A DNA stretch of 64,000 nt from Amblyomma americanum (lineage: Eukaryota > Arthropoda > Arachnida > Ixodida > Ixodidae). The stretch lies in contig NC_135507.1 of assembly GCF_052857255.1 (NCBI RefSeq), positions 71,869,721 to 71,933,720 of the forward strand, given 5' to 3'. The translations under genes and the position numbers were made by a program. Below, piece by piece: positions 46,261 to 59,560 of the stretch. The notes beneath the pieces are model-generated. The model saw only the letters and a list, made by a program, of their open reading frames with translations. It was not told where the DNA came from and did not search any database. Every line of letters starts with the position of its first letter. Position 1 is the stretch's first letter.

Positions 46261-48650
46261 GCCTCATCATTGTGATGTTTGTTTGCGGTGATACACGGGA
46301 TGAAAGTGAACTTGGGTCTGTCCTGCGCTCACGTACATAGGTATGTTCATACTACGAGCGACGCAAGCCAGTCCACTGACAGCAATACGCATTCTCGCCT
46401 GCTCCGCCCCCGCCAGTACTCACTGGTCCGCAAATACTGAGAACTACACAGACGTATAGGTTTATACGTGCATGTAACGCTTTTACACCTTACCGAATCG
46501 CTGCGCCTGTGTTGCGAATTTCATTTGGGGGTGGGGGGCAGAGGTGAAATTGTAACGTTTGTTGTATGTCCACCACGGTTATGCATCGTTTCGTTGAATG
46601 GACCTGTTTACATTACATTCGATGTGCTCTACGGACCCCTTTTTTAGCGATTTAAAATGCGCGCGCTCTCTTCCAGTCATCTAGGTGCGCGCGCAGGCAG
46701 CGCAACTGCCCATGACCTAACTCTTGCTCGCCAGATGTGGCGATCGCTGCGGTGAAGGCTTGATAAGGCCAGCGAAGCGTAGCGCTGAAGGGGTGGGGGG
46801 GGGGGGGGGGGATTCCTGCGGGAGCGTTGCTAGAGCGTGGTCGTGGATTCAGTGGTCAGCACGAGAAAGCAGGATGTAAGTACATACATACTAAATGGAC
46901 GGTGGGGCGACCCCGTACCGGGATGAGGAGCGCAGATGGAAGTGGCACATTCGACGATTGAATATCCCTTTGGCGTGAGTGGCTGCTACGCAAGCAGCCA
47001 GGTTTCAAGTAGCGTTTCAAGTCCTTATCGCTGCCGGCTAGCCTCATCCGCGTCTTACTGTACTTTCTGTCTAGTTGTTTTAGCTGCCCTTTCGAATCTG
47101 TATTTTTATTCTGCCGCGCTCAGGTCTAGCGCCTGTTTTGTTGTAGCCTTATTAGCCCTGCGCTGTGCCGAGAGGTTGCGCATGCTTGGCTCTGTTGTTC
47201 TATGATGTGCCCCGTTTGAAGCGTTGTTATGGTCCGGAATAAACCGGTCTCTTTCATGCTGAGTGTAGGTGTGTCACTCGTCGGGCAAGACCACGGCTCA
47301 CGGACCCCGTTCCCTGGAATACGGGGCCTTCAAATCGAACCATTTATTACAATGCATGACAGAGTTTACCCTCCCGTGCATACCGTGTGTTCTTGCTTCT
47401 TTCGTTGCCGTCTCTGTGTGTTTGCTCATTTAGCAGTTAGGTAAAAAGTTCGTGTCATCGCTTCTATTCATGACATGCTGTACCAATGCGATTACTATTT
47501 TGCTACTAAACGCGTTTTTTTTAGGGGAGGAGAGGGTGGGTGGAGATACCTACACGCTCCCGGTTTTCGTGAAAATATAGGGTGGCGAAATCAGGTTACG
47601 ACGAAATTTGTGAAGTCTCTACATCGTGTGCTATTGACTTAAAACAGCTTTTCCCGAACCATCCAAGAGTCTCCTAAAATCATGCACAGAGTAGTTAGTA
47701 GGCCAGGCGCTGTGCTTCGTTCCGCACCCAAGATTAAGCATAGACCGTGGGTTTCTTTCTGTCTACATTTCATTCACACAGTGCGCTGAGCATACGCGTA
47801 TGCTTGTTGTCGGCGTAAGTGTTTTCTGTTCACCAACGACATCCACTGCCATTTTACTACCATGTTATCACTAGCCTGTCAATTGTACCTTCATGTTCTT
47901 GTTTGTTATATTGCAACGTACACTAAAGTCCCATCCCCTATATAACACCAGCAATAAGGACTTTCAGGGGTATCTTCAAATTAATAAATTAAAAACTCGG
48001 GGCCGGTGGGAAAGCGGTAAAGAAATCGTCATCGCAGATGCACTGAGACCTTGGCATGACCTGGTGCGCGTACGTACTCGCGGTTTTTTTTTTCAAGTTC
48101 TGGTGACTATTGCCTCAGCCCGCAATAAAACCTTCATGCCTAGAGTACGTTGGCGTTACTGGCAACAGTTCAACTTTTGTTATATAGACGAAAAAACACA
48201 CATTACAGGTGGCTAAACAGCTGGACGTTGCTTTGCGCACCGGATTAACAGCCCAGGGGACGATGGCAATAAACAGTGGAGTGTCGCGCAGCGCACGCGT
48301 TTGAGAGTATTTCTCTCTCTCCTGGCCGCTCCTCGTAAAATGGTGGCTATAATCCGGACATAATTAATATTCTTATTTCCAAAATGATAAACTGCGACTC
48401 CACACGCGACATGCCTCAAAATCTCAAGGCGCTGCAAACAAGCTAATTATGGGTCGTTTGTTGTGTCTTTGTAAAAGTTTTGTTGTTATTATTTGTGATA
48501 GGCTCATTTTCATCGCTTTTTCTTTAAACCAGTATAATTTTGCGACTAAGTGTCGCTGTTAACTGCCGGGCCTCACGCGCAAGCCACGCTGATGTTTTAG
48601 GTGAACCTAATTTCTATCATTTTATCTGTACAGATTTGTGAACAAATTAT
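46260..48650. other. No recognised gene; possible LTR-like end near 47.25 kb
   Basis: A 17-base G run at 46795-46811. GGTCCGGAATAAACCGGTCT at about 47231 has an AATAAA signal followed by a CTTTCATGCTG stretch, reminiscent of an LTR R region, but no partner repeat was found. The rest shows no features. Confidence 0.3.
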
Positions 48651-48656
48651 TATTAA

Positions 48657-48768
48657 GATTGATCGATTGATTGATTGATTGATTGATTGGTTGGTTGATC
48701 GATTGACTGATTTACTGAGTGAGTGAGTGAGTGAGTGAGTGAGTGAGTGAGTGAGTGAGTGAGAGAGA
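48657..48768 (+). repeat. (GATT)n next to (GTGA)n microsatellite
   Basis: GATT units (48657-48715) change to GAGT/GTGA units (48716-48768) with a few transitional variants. Confidence 0.9.
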
Positions 48769-49029
48769 ATGATATCTCGTCCGTCTCTGCGGCACGCGCA
48801 AGTACCAGAAGCTAGTGCTTCTCTAATGTTGAGTGCCAGGCAGGCTGAGTCTGAAAGTGCGTGTGCTGCATGGAGCGAGGCGCGGATGTCGTGATTTCGC
48901 ACCGTCCGCAAACGGTGGGGGGCGCTGGGACGAGATGGACACCGCGACATAGAGAGTGAGGGAAGAGGGAAATGAAGAGAGAGAAAGAGGGGAGAGAAGA
49001 GTCCTATGAGAAGAAGGGGGGGGGGGGGG

Positions 49030-49340
49030 GGGGCGTTGCTTTCAGCGCGACACCGCCACCGCCCTAATCAGCTTAGCGTGACGCCGTTCGACCGAGGAGC
49101 CCAAGAGTCCTCCCGCGACGCGCCTCTGCATCTCGTCGCCTCGACCGCGGCTCAGATCGCCGAGGGCTTACGGTGGCTTGGGGGGGAGCGCTCGTTGCAA
49201 CTCGGCGTGCAGTGCGGCCGGCTATCCTTTTTCATCGCCCGGCGAAGGCATGACCCGCCAACCGCGCCCCCGACCGCGTGTCGGCGCCGGGCCTTGAATG
49301 AATGGGCACGATGCGCATCCTATATAGCCAGGGTATATAG
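49030..49340. other. CpG-rich block, no recognised gene
   Basis: It follows an 18-base G run (49016-49033). Open frame 49006-49479 gives an Arg/Ala-rich product with no domain I recognise. GC content drops sharply after about 49380. Confidence 0.25.
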
Positions 49341-49499
49341 AGGCCCCCATATAGCTCCCCGGGTCACTGCGGCTCATCTCGTATTGACACGAAAGGAAGG
49401 GGAGGGGGTCTGTCAGCTATTATGGCCACAGCGACTGAGTCTATATCAAAGCTTGTGTCAATGCCTGCTCGTGCTTTGAGCGATGAGATGAAGTTGGGC

Positions 49500-52290
49500 T
49501 GCAGAGATCTCAGAGATGACAAATACAGAAGTTAATAAATAGTAGGAGGCGGAATGGGCATTCGAACCTTTTAATGCGTAAGCATTGTATGCCTCTGTTT
49601 GCGGTTTCGTGTCATCACGAGCTTGTCATCACGATAACGTTCGAACGGATTGAGTGCTAAAAGAAAAAGAATGGTTGCATTAGATAGAGCATCAAAAAAT
49701 CTCGCAGGAGAAATCATGAGGTGCATGTGGGGGATTAGTTAATTAATTAGAGCCAAATGAGTGCGAAAAAATGTGATAAAATGGCGTATGGGGTCGCGTG
49801 TCACAGTGGAAGTAAAAAATGTGGATGGGTTACATCGACGTCTGGAAAAAAAATGTGGTGTGACGTCGTATAGTGCGACAATTGTTTAGAGCGTATGCAT
49901 TCCTCCAATGCGGGTGCCGCAGTGATCCGATATCTTTTCTGGTGGTAGCTGTTGTGTATCTCAGCAGAACTAGCTATTTAAATAGCGTAAGAGAAGGGTA
50001 GGAATCAAAAGTTAATTCTAAGCGAAGTACATGTAAAGCAAGAGGTAGATACGAGAATCAAAGACGTTACCTGAGAAGGATTAACTTCGTGCTTTGATCT
50101 GTTATCCTGAGTATATGGCAGAGGATCAAGTGCGGACTATATATTCGAGTCCGGTAGAGTGTACTCGATGCTTGTGGTTGTGTGGAGGGTTTCGCATCAT
50201 TACCAAATGCGTGGTCTCGGATGCCTGTCTGGTTCGTATGCTTCGTCAAAGTGACGAAGAAAGATTTACACACTCGAAACCTGAAGCTTGCCGGTATATT
50301 TAGGGTTCAGTTAGCTGAATTTCTTGCAATCGAATGATTTCTCTCAAGCTCAAAACAGTGGGCGTCTACTTCTTGGTCACCTTTAGGCAATCACTCGTGT
50401 GAACCTGACGAATATATCTGAGCCAGCACTTAAACTCTCACGGCGCTGATGTTTGCTTCTTTATGAATAGCTTCAGTGATATGAAGCGTTGGAAAGCCCT
50501 AGAAATTCCATTTTAGGACGGCGCCTTGCAACTATCCAATTCATCGGCGCATGCGCAAAGCTGACACTTCTGGGCATGCGCCGAGTCTCCAAGCCTCTAT
50601 TGGCACTGGACATTCGGTGTTTTCAGTAGGACTGTCTTTGCTTGAGCTCTTCTTCCCTACAAGTCTTCCCTCGCTCCCTGTTCGCGACGCCACTTGCAAG
50701 CTTCGGATCGAAACTCATAACCTTTATGTGATCCTGAATTTGAAAGCATACGCCGAAAGAATGAAGGCATTCACGGAAAGAGCGCGTACTTCTCAAAGTA
50801 GGCTAGGAGAGCGATTTGTTGCTAAGCTCCGCGTGCTTTTATGCGAAGGCACAGAACTACATCCTCAATAGCGCTTGGCAGCCTGATGAACATATCATTC
50901 GGTGCTACCCGTCTGCATACTCTCTTTGTGAGTGCTATAGTGAAGGATTAATGGGGACCCACTTCAATAGTGCCGCTTGCAGCGCGCAGACTAGGTTTCT
51001 TGGAAAAGAAAGCAGTTACCATAGTGACGTTGCAGAGAAGCATCCAGAAAGGATACAGTTATGTGTAGGTGAACGCAAAACAGGCGCCATCAATTATGGA
51101 ACAATGAAAAGAAGTTATGATTGCTCTTACTCCGGGCCTTCGTTTCCATTGCTCTTGACGTCACTCGCAGGCTCTTCAAGCGCCGTGTTTCTTGCGAACT
51201 TTCCGGAGACCTTCAAGTATCCCAATTTCTGGCGCCTGCGTTTACGCGGAACCATTTTTCAACGAGAAAAATGACAAGCCGCCCTTTTTTTCTCTCGACG
51301 GCTCCCGAAAAGAAGGCACAAGCTCAAAGTGCGCCTTTCGCACCCGTTCCTACGCTTTTCTAAAGCGCGTAGAATGAAAGGACACAGGCCTCTCAAAATG
51401 GCTCGCCCTCTCTCGTCGAATTATTATGAGCCTGATCACTAAACAGTATGATGGTTTCAAAGCAAGTTCAATGTAAGAATAAAATATCTTATTTTGCGTC
51501 TTTCACATCATTGATATTGTTGAAATCGTTCCCATTTGCCTCATCATAGCAGTGCTTCTCAAGAAAAGAAACTAACGGCTCACGCATAAAGGTGATAGGA
51601 AAGTCTGATTAGAGGACTTCACCAAAACAGGCAGTACACAGCACAGATGTCTATTGCCCAGAGGTGGCCGACGGTTTATTATTTTTCATTTTTTTATGGT
51701 TGAAACGCGGAAATAGCACGGGAGATACGGTGCCAGATTTTCCACCTTCCAAACTGATGTGCTTTTAAAATGTATTGTGGCCTATCTGGTATGCGAACAG
51801 TTTCTCTTCTTTCTCCATTACTGAATGGAATCGTTAGGACCGTAACTCTACTGGAACATCAATCCTTATCTCTCGCCTGACAGATCTCCGGATGCACTGC
51901 TAACTCTAGATATGAAAACTGCCATTTTCACAACTTGAAGTTGTGCCTGCCATTGTCGAGGACATGTTTAGATATATATCTTTTTGCCACGGCCAATTTG
52001 TCTCGCTTTGCCTACCTGTACTAAATGTAGTTTGCGGCCCATGAAGAATACGCATATAGTTGTTTTCTGTGTGCAGTGCACTAACTGCCCCTACTATGGT
52101 CTCGTGAAAAGACTGGAAGCATTGAAATGTATAAATAAATAAAATAACAATCCGCAGAATACTGGGTCATACGCGCGCACTGATATAAGCCCTACAATCA
52201 CACAAAGTGTTTAAAAACACTTTCTTAATACAATTCCCAGTTTTCTCATTGCTTCATACTCCGCGGACTTCTTTAGCATACGCATAACCG
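49500..52290. other. No recognised gene
   Basis: Frames up to 152 codons (50816-51274 plus) show no domain. AT-leaning, intergenic or intronic. Confidence 0.4.
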
Positions 52291-52299
52291 CAAGGCTAA

Positions 52300-53470
52300 A
52301 CGTCGCTTCCACGCACTAGGCTCCTGGAGCGCAGGTCTGGGTGTTGTTCTCTTTCTCCCCTGTGCTTGCGACAGTTCGTCGACTGAAGAAAGAGCCGCGC
52401 CATCGTCGACGTCCTGGCGCGAAACATCGCGGACGCATTGTCGTCCTCGGCGGGCATAACTTGTCAGACCGCAAGAAAGCGCCATTAGAAGCGGCAGAAC
52501 TGGCCGAAACCGGGCGGCGCACGTCCGAGCAAAACCAAAGAGGGTAGAAAAGGCAGGACCGGAGTGAAAGAAGGAAAGGCTGGCTTCGCCATCGAACCGG
52601 CGGCCATGGCCCGCCGTTCGAGCCGGGCTTCTCGAGGAAGAGGGGAAAAGGAGAGAAGAAAAACAGGGATAAAGGGAGGCCGGCGCCGGGGCGAAAAACA
52701 CAGGAAGAAACGCGGGGCGATTCATCTTGAAAAACGTCGCGGACTCCGCGGCGCGCACGAGCGCGCGCGCCTTTCTCCCCATTTCTCCCTCTTTCCCCGT
52801 CAGGAGGGAAGGGAAGGAGGCCACCACCGTCGGAGTGTGTTTTGCCGCTGGGCGGCGCCCCCTACTGGTGCCTTCTCGCGTGTCTGTGTGTGTATCCCCC
52901 CCCACCCCCCTCGGTCATAATAGACGGCGTTCTTCGGCGGAGGGGATTCCGCGGAGCAATCGGGAAATAAAAGGTTGATCGATGGACGCGAATTGCGGCC
53001 CGGAGCCGCGCCGCCGCCGCTTGAGCTGCTGTGGCGTCTTCTTGGGCCCGCGGCCGCGTAGGGAAGCATGGGAATTAAAGTAGACAGCGAGGAAAACAGG
53101 CCGGCAAAAATAGGGAAACAAAAGCTGGCAACAACATCGCGGCAACCTCCAGGCGGGAAGAGTAGAGGCGGAGGAGGAGACAGCCTCGAGAACCAGAGAG
53201 CCAGCGGCTTTAGTGTGCTGGGAAAAAAAGGAATATAGAAGGAGAGGCGTGCGAGTTGAAGGCCTTCGAGGGAAATGTAAAAATGGACAGAGCAGGAAGG
53301 GAAAAAAGGTCGTGGTGGATAAGGAGGGAGGAGAGGAGTTGGCGCACCTTGAAGAAGCCGGCGCAGAAAGAGGGAAAGCGCGCTGGATTTTTATGTCCCC
53401 ACGACTCTGCCTCTTTCCCTCGTCCTGTAGAGGACGCCTTAACAAGACGCGGTTGGAGGATCAGTGAAGA
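52300..53470. other. CpG-rich block, no recognised gene
   Basis: About 1.2 kb of purine-rich, CpG-rich sequence (GAGAGG/AAGGGA runs). The longest frame (52905-52273 minus, 210 codons) encodes a Ser/Arg/Ala/Pro-rich product with no recognised domain. A promoter or untranslated first exon is possible. Confidence 0.3.
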
Positions 53471-53856
53471 GGGTTTGTAGGACGAGATTGTGGGTCAGGT
53501 TATTTTGGGGAAGAAGCTGGATTAGGGGAGCGCAGGCCGAGCTTAAAGTCAAAAGGTAGAAACGTCCTTTAAATTAAAGCTCAAGAAGAACAGAACAAAG
53601 TACCTTCTAGTTCTGTATTTCACTTGGATATTTTTCGTTCAAAAAGAAGGTCATTCCAGCAAGAGTTCCTTTAGGCGTACGCGCAGTGAAAAGTGGTACT
53701 GGGAGTCGACCGAACAATGACTTGAAGAGGAGGCAGTAAAGAAGGAGAGAAAGCATAACATTTTGCTATGAGCTTTTCTACGCTCTATTTACCTATTTTT
53801 AAAGGCTTTTCTGCTTTGCACAGCGGATAAACCATTGCTGCATCGTCGCATACGAG

Positions 53857-53950
53857 AATATTGGGCGGAACAACCGCCTTCTTGCGAGGCTATAGGGCCT
53901 GTCGGCACACTGGACGTTGGCTCCCTTGCCTAGCAGCAGTCGCACTATTG
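53857..53950 (-). pseudogene. Ankyrin-repeat-like fragment
   Basis: The minus strand reads IVRLLLGKGANVQCADR in one frame, which fits the second helix and hairpin of an ankyrin repeat (consensus like VRLLLGKGANVNARD). The frame then gives PYSLARRRLFRPIF, which does not continue the repeat, and a stop lies just upstream (TCTTTATGATCC region). Either this is a remnant of an ankyrin gene or a short exon. With only 17 matching residues it may be chance. Confidence 0.3.
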
Positions 53951-54837
53951 ATTGGGATCATAAAGACGTCGCTTTTATTGTGCTTTCTGACGGGGCTCTG
54001 GCAGTCGCTCCGACGTTCTATAAACGCCTGTGCTGTTGACTCCCCGGACCTTGCAGTCTGGCTTCGTCGTGGATGGTGCCAAATGTTTGCCTAAAACGTT
54101 GACACTAAACATAGGCTAGGGGACGTCTGCGTGTGGCGCTGCATTCAGGTCAGCCTCCCTTTCCCTCTTTCTTTTCTTGTTTTTTTTCCTCACATGAGGA
54201 GTTTTCTTGGGAAAGAGAAGGCAAACTAGAGTTGCTTCTTTTCTCTTTACTTTTTATTGTATAGACGTACCTTCATGGTGCCTTATAATATTTGTTTTTT
54301 TTTCCTCTAGGCCCATAGCACAGAGAGTGGTACTTTCTCAGTCGACATTGGAAATCTCTAATACGTGCTTATAATTCCCGTCTAATGCCGAATTCGGCAA
54401 TTGCTTGTTGATGTCATCTGCATGTAGCTTTTGAACTGACATAAGCCTCGGTTTCATTTCGAAGCAGAAGCAGTGGTAGGTGTGATTCTTGAATGCCATA
54501 ATATGTCCTCTCGTTGTGCGGCATCTGCTACGCTCGCTACATGATTAAAAAAGAGACAACCCCGATTTTTTGGTCTGGCCTAATTGCAAAAAGTTTGCGA
54601 AGGACAGAATTGTATCACGTCCCCCCCCCCCACTGAAGTCTCGGGAATGCGCCTACTTTTATGCTCAACATTGGGGTATATTCTCGAAACCACAGCCTCC
54701 CATGCGCAGACATTTCTCATCTCTGAGGCCATCTTGTTAAGCACAGCAGTCGAATGTCGGTACTTTTCGACCACGACATACTACGAAAGTGGTGCCGTTA
54801 AGGTGGAGGCGCCAGTTAGCTCTGTGGTTCTCGAAAT

Positions 54838-55300
54838 TTTTTAGACAATATTTAGACCATTTGTAGACTTCGGTCAGTAGAGTCTGTAGCCTGCACATTG
54901 AAAAGCTTCTGGAATGTCTGTGGCAAATATATACATATATAGGCTTACACTTTTTCTAAACCTCTGTTTATACACCATCTGTAGGTTTTTGTTCATTGAA
55001 CCCCCGAAAGTCTTGTGTTTATAAATTAATTTTGTTGTTTCGGCTAGCCGTTTGTGAGTCACAAAACTTTAAGCAGCGGCAAAGACGAGGTTGATGCAGA
55101 AATATACCGAAAGGACAAGAGCTTCTATGTTTCTTTGTCGTCCTCGCCTTTCGTGGTGCTAAATGTTTCACTTTTTCTGTCGACTGTCTATATACTATAA
55201 ATAGACCGAAGTCTATGAATAGACCGATGGTAATAGATTTTCCATCGGCTTTCGTTGTTAGAGTCTTCATGCTATGAATAGACACAAAGAAAATTTCCAT
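54838..55300. repeat. Degenerate GTCTATAGAC-type repeat region
   Basis: Scattered variants (TTAGACAATATTTAGACC, TGTAGACTTCGG, GACTGTCTATATACTATAAA, TAGACCGAAGTCTATGAATA) resemble the internal units of the three MITE-like copies. The CCCTTACA ends are not found, so this may be an old remnant or an independent relative. Confidence 0.4.
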
Positions 55301-55780
55301 AGAAAGGCAATATAATTTAAGGAACTCTGATATCAATCATAGTTATATGGGCAAAAGCTAACGATGTAAAAGTGAATCATGGAACAAGGTAAGGCTTGTG
55401 GGGCATGTAACATGACTCATAGTATTCTCCACAGCCCACGTGAGCGCTCATTACAAGGATCATATGTGCCAAGCCAGCGTGACACCGAGATCAGGTGACA
55501 AGAGGTGACGAACTATCAGCATCGCTTCTAGCCGCTTTATATCACCCACGTGACTCAGAACGGCCTTGACTGGATTCTCAATTAGGTTACAGCGTTCTAC
55601 TAACCTTGCGGAGCGTCCCTTACGCTTCTGTCGCTTTGAAGAAACTCGGCGCTGCAGTAACTGCTTGCATCTCCTTTTTTTTTTTCTTAAATTAGCATTG
55701 CCGCATTCTTCTGTTAACGTTAAATCACTAGTAGCCCTTTTGTAATATAAACGTACCAAGAATAGTCAATCTCCCTGAGA

Positions 55781-56008
55781 GGCCGCCGCGGAGCTTAGTG
55801 GTTATGGCGCCCGGCTGCTGAACCGAAGGACGCGGGTTCGATGCCTGCCACGTCGGTCGCATTTCGATGGAGGCGAAATCCTAGAGGCCCGTGTGCTGTG
55901 CGATGTGAGTGCACGTTAAAGAACCCCAGGTGCTCTAAATTATCCGGAGCCCTCCACTACGGCGTCTCTCATAGCCTGAGTCGCTTTGGGACGTTAAACG
56001 CCCATTCC
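55781..56008 (+). mobile_element. tRNA-derived SINE, tail type A
   Basis: Head GGCCGCCGCGGAGCTTAGTG with B box GGGTTCGATGCC (one mismatch). The body has GTGCACGTTAAAGAACCCC, and the tail has CATAGCCTGAGTCGCTTTGG and GACGTTAAACGCCC. It lacks the CATAAACC repeat end. Confidence 0.87.
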
Positions 56009-56219
56009 AGTGACTCTCCCCGAGAGTCAGCAGTGGCTTTTCTTCACGTACTACATATACGCACGCAAAATAAAGAATGAGGCCAATATGCTCAGCGGGC
56101 GTTGAAAATGTGGAGCAACTCAACGAAGTGAAGAGGCGAATGAGGTGGCAGAAGGTGTATGAAAGGGGATTGAAAATGAAAAAGAAAGACGGATGTGTCA
56201 AGAGGAGAACAAAAAGAAA

Positions 56220-57030
56220 GTGAAGCCAGCGAAGGGTACGGGTCTTTCTGGGCAGCGGCAGACGATCCTATACTCCGCGAGCCGCCAAGAGCCGTCGGCT
56301 GCGATCGAGAGTGCGGAGGAGATGGCGCGCGCTTTTAGCCCTTCTGCACTTCGCACGCTTTCCCGCCAACCGGCCGCCCACGTTCCCGCCACCTTCCTCG
56401 CCGGCTTTCGGACGGCGTAATGGCGCGGCCGTTGGCGGGCCAGTGGCGGCGAGTCGATCGTTTCTTGCAAAGTGAGACCACCGGATTGATTTCTTAATGC
56501 ACCCGACTTTCTCCCGGGTGCGCCCGCCGGGCACGTGTAAGGGGCCATTCATCGCTCTTCGCCGACGACGTCAAGGGCCGCACCGACGACCGGGTACTCG
56601 AGCGTTTCTTTTTTCTTCTCGAGCGCTCCTGGAAAGAAGGGCGTATGGAAGGACCTCTCTCCGAGTACAGGGGAAGCCGACACGCACGCTCCCTTTTTTC
56701 ACCGTGCGTAGATAGACGTGAGCGAGGAGCGGCGCTTTCGGGAAAAAAATGGGAGTAGGGAAAGAGGGCTGGCGCCCTTTTAATGCAAGTCGCGGGGGTT
56801 GAGCGCGCGGATTGACTGCGGCTGCGGCCGCGGGCGATTTGTCACCGAAATCGGGAAGAAGCCGGGCCGCGAGACACGAACTATAGAGATAGCCATCTGT
56901 ACGGGTGTGTGTGTAGCGTCTTTGCCGTCGCCATCGGAGAAGCGGGGTATAGATACTCGTCGGGCCTTAACCGCTACTTCGCTTTCTCTGGGACATTCGC
57001 GCAGACGTGGGTGTTGGCGGTAGCTTTTGT
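56220..57030. other. CpG-rich block, no recognised gene
   Basis: GC-rich DNA with overlapping frames on both strands (56548-56198 minus, 57190-56780 minus), all low-complexity. No splice-linked domain was found. Confidence 0.3.
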
Positions 57031-57099
57031 CCAGAGCTGCTTTCGGATGACGGTACTCGATGGTGCGATAGAATACAAATAATAAGAAGCGGTCTTTTA

Positions 57100-58150
57100 T
57101 CAGACGAGAAAAACAAGAAATTATAAAATTCGACTTCTCGTGCCTGATGCCGGGTGTTGAAGCATGTAATTTTTCAAGTATAGCCCACAAGAAATTAGCC
57201 GGATGTTCGTGTTAAGGCAGATTAAACTTAAGTGGATTTCTGGATTTTGCTTGCTCAGAACATAACGCGCAAGGTAAGGTATCTTACTACGCGCGAAAAA
57301 AGGCAAGTGGCATGGTTTAGCAAAATAATCCCTACTGAAATACTCCATATGAGCACCTAATATAGAATCATAGGAATGTGAAGAACTATACGGAAATCTA
57401 TATGATTTCTATATTGCTTTAAAGGGCCCCCGTATCATTTCTCTACAGATTATATATAATTTCTATATAATGTCCATGACGTCATATAGAGTTCGTATGC
57501 ATCAATACGCGCTGTATATGTTGCCCGTATCAACTTCGTACGATCCATATAAACTCCATAAGAGCCATGTGCAAAATATGGCATTATGTAATTTATCAAA
57601 TCAAAATGCTCATTTCGGATCTTCACCTGGAATCCACCTTGTGAGGCTTGCGGTCGTTATTTTGGCACAAAACGCCCGCACTGAACACGTTCTTCGCGAC
57701 CATACGTCACAATAATTCTTGCTCTCCCCACGTTCTTTGCGCATTGGAGGGACGCTTCATCACGGGAACTTCTCTGGCCGCGCCTAGCGTGACACATAGG
57801 CCATGTTCTAAACCTTGCACCTGCCACTGCGCCCTCCCAGTCTCCTGTGCGTTCACGTTTCAGACATGGGTCGTCGTAATTAAAATATGTTTCTCTCGCT
57901 CACTGAGTGCCATCTGGGCACATCTGTGCTCGAACGAGCCACTGGTTGAAACTAGCCTGCTTTACTTGCCTCTGTAACTCATGTCGCGTTCAGTACCAGA
58001 GAGTGTGTCCACTCTTGACGCACTGCGGATTGCACTGCGGATTTAAAATAATCTGCTACGAGAACTCTGCTCCACAGTGAACCTCCATAAGCTCGTCACA
58101 TCATTTGTCCCTCAAAGTTACGGTGTGCACTTGAGGTCCTTTATTACTAT
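57100..58150. other. No recognised gene
   Basis: Contains a run of ATATAGAA/CTATATGATTTCTATAT-like AT palindromes at 57360-57480; otherwise nothing recognised. Confidence 0.4.
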
Positions 58151-58154
58151 AGGA

Positions 58155-58300
58155 ATGCGAAAGCATCCTGTGACCGAAAGGCCTTTGCCCCAAAGGCTTT
58201 ATCATAAAGACCTTTGACGTGAATTCTTTTGCACTGAAAGAATTTGACCTAACTGCCTTTACCATAAAAGCCTTGAACCTGAAGGCCTTTATCATTGCCA
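58155..58300 (+). repeat. Degenerate ~17-20 bp minisatellite
   Basis: Variants of AAAGGCCTTTGACC and AAAGGCTTTATCAT repeat about eight times; each unit is itself partly palindromic (AAAGGCCTTT). Confidence 0.65.
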
Positions 58301-58520
58301 CTATCATTAATGACCCACCCACATAAATGTTAAGTAACGTCCTTTATCATTCCGAAACTATCTTTATCACTACCCCTACTACTAACAATACTGTTACTAC
58401 TGTCTCGTCTAATGTCTCTGCTTCATTGCCTACGATCACCTCGATCGCCTATTACTATTTTATGGTCTACAGCTGACGTGATACGAGACCGTGATCACGT
58501 CATTGGGGTTTGCGGACCAC

Positions 58521-58905
58521 TAGCCGCGTTTACATGAACGCGGCAGCAGCGCAGCGCGTCATCTTTATAGCGCATCGCATTCATGTAAACGGTCATAATG
58601 CGCTAGGAAAGCGCATCGCATGAATGCACCAGACAAGGGTAGATCGAGAATGACAAGTCGACTTCAACAGTGAAGGAAAAAAGTCTGAAGGTGTCCCTCC
58701 TCCTTCCTATTGTGGCTATACAATACCCCCAGCCGGAAACAAAGCAGTCTTCGCTCAAGATGGGGACCCCTCTGCCGCGTGCAATGGGCGAAGGGTCACT
58801 TTCCCGCCAGGCTTGATACGGTACGTGTAAACAGTAGCGCATCGGCTCCGCGAGATACGCTAGGAAATGCGATGCGCTACTGTCGCATTCATGTAAACGC
58901 GGCTA
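58521..58905. mobile_element. MITE with TAGCCGCGTTTACATGAA termini
   Basis: It starts TAGCCGCGTTTACATGAACG and ends CGCATTCATGTAAACGCGGCTA. Subterminal repeats of GCGCATCGCATTCATG and AGCGCATCG occur on both sides (58570-58620 and 58828-58880). The interior is GC-mixed and non-coding. The copy is about 385 bp. Confidence 0.78.
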
Positions 58906-59395
58906 CAGCTGCTGGACAGCAACGGCGGGTATCGATGCCGATGAGTCATATAATTCTTTCACATTATAAAAAAACAACCTCGAGTTGTCGTAACTGACTT
59001 TCTCCTTCATCCACCCTCACGGTGAAGTTCGGGGATCAGGTATCCACTGAATATGAGGTACATGATGCCGCTTTCTTTCCCTCCATTCAATTCATTATTA
59101 TTATCATTATTACGAATGCAAACTTGCACCTTGTTTTGTATGCGAGGGAAGTGGTCAGGCAATATGTTTCATCTTTCGCGCTAAGACTGCAAGTAATTAG
59201 AAAAATGCGTACATTCAAATATTGCTGCTTGTAATGAGCGCAAACCACATACTTGGCTAGGCAGGCAACCTTCCTCAGAAACGAAACGCAAAAAGTTTAA
59301 CAAGTGATGAGAAATCGAAAGGTCCAACAACTGATTCAGTCTCGGCCAATACCCGAACACGGTGTGGAAAAAAAGGGATGAAAGAGGAAATGAAT

Positions 59396-59560
59396 TGAGG
59401 ATTAATTTCGACCACCTGAAGTTCTTTTTCGTGAACCGGCACCTCACAGCACATTGGCATTATTGCATTTTACCACCTGTAAAAAGCGGCCGCCGAGACA
59501 GGAATTCGATCCCGTAACCTGGCGCTCATCAACCAAACGCCGTACGCACGGAGTCACAGC
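59396..59560 (-). mobile_element. Degraded SINE copy
   Basis: The minus strand shows a diverged B box (CGGGATCGAATTCC), a GGTTCACGAAAAAGAAC stretch in place of the CACGTTAAAGAACCCC core, and CAGGTGGTCGAAATTAATCC. It is heavily mutated and tail-less. Confidence 0.65.

Noticed and set aside
48657..48768. CRISPR-like or regulatory tandem array
   Set aside because: Plain four-base microsatellites without spacers, in a eukaryotic genome.
52273..52905. 210-codon minus frame as a protein gene
   Set aside because: Composition-driven open frame; no domain and no splice partners identified.
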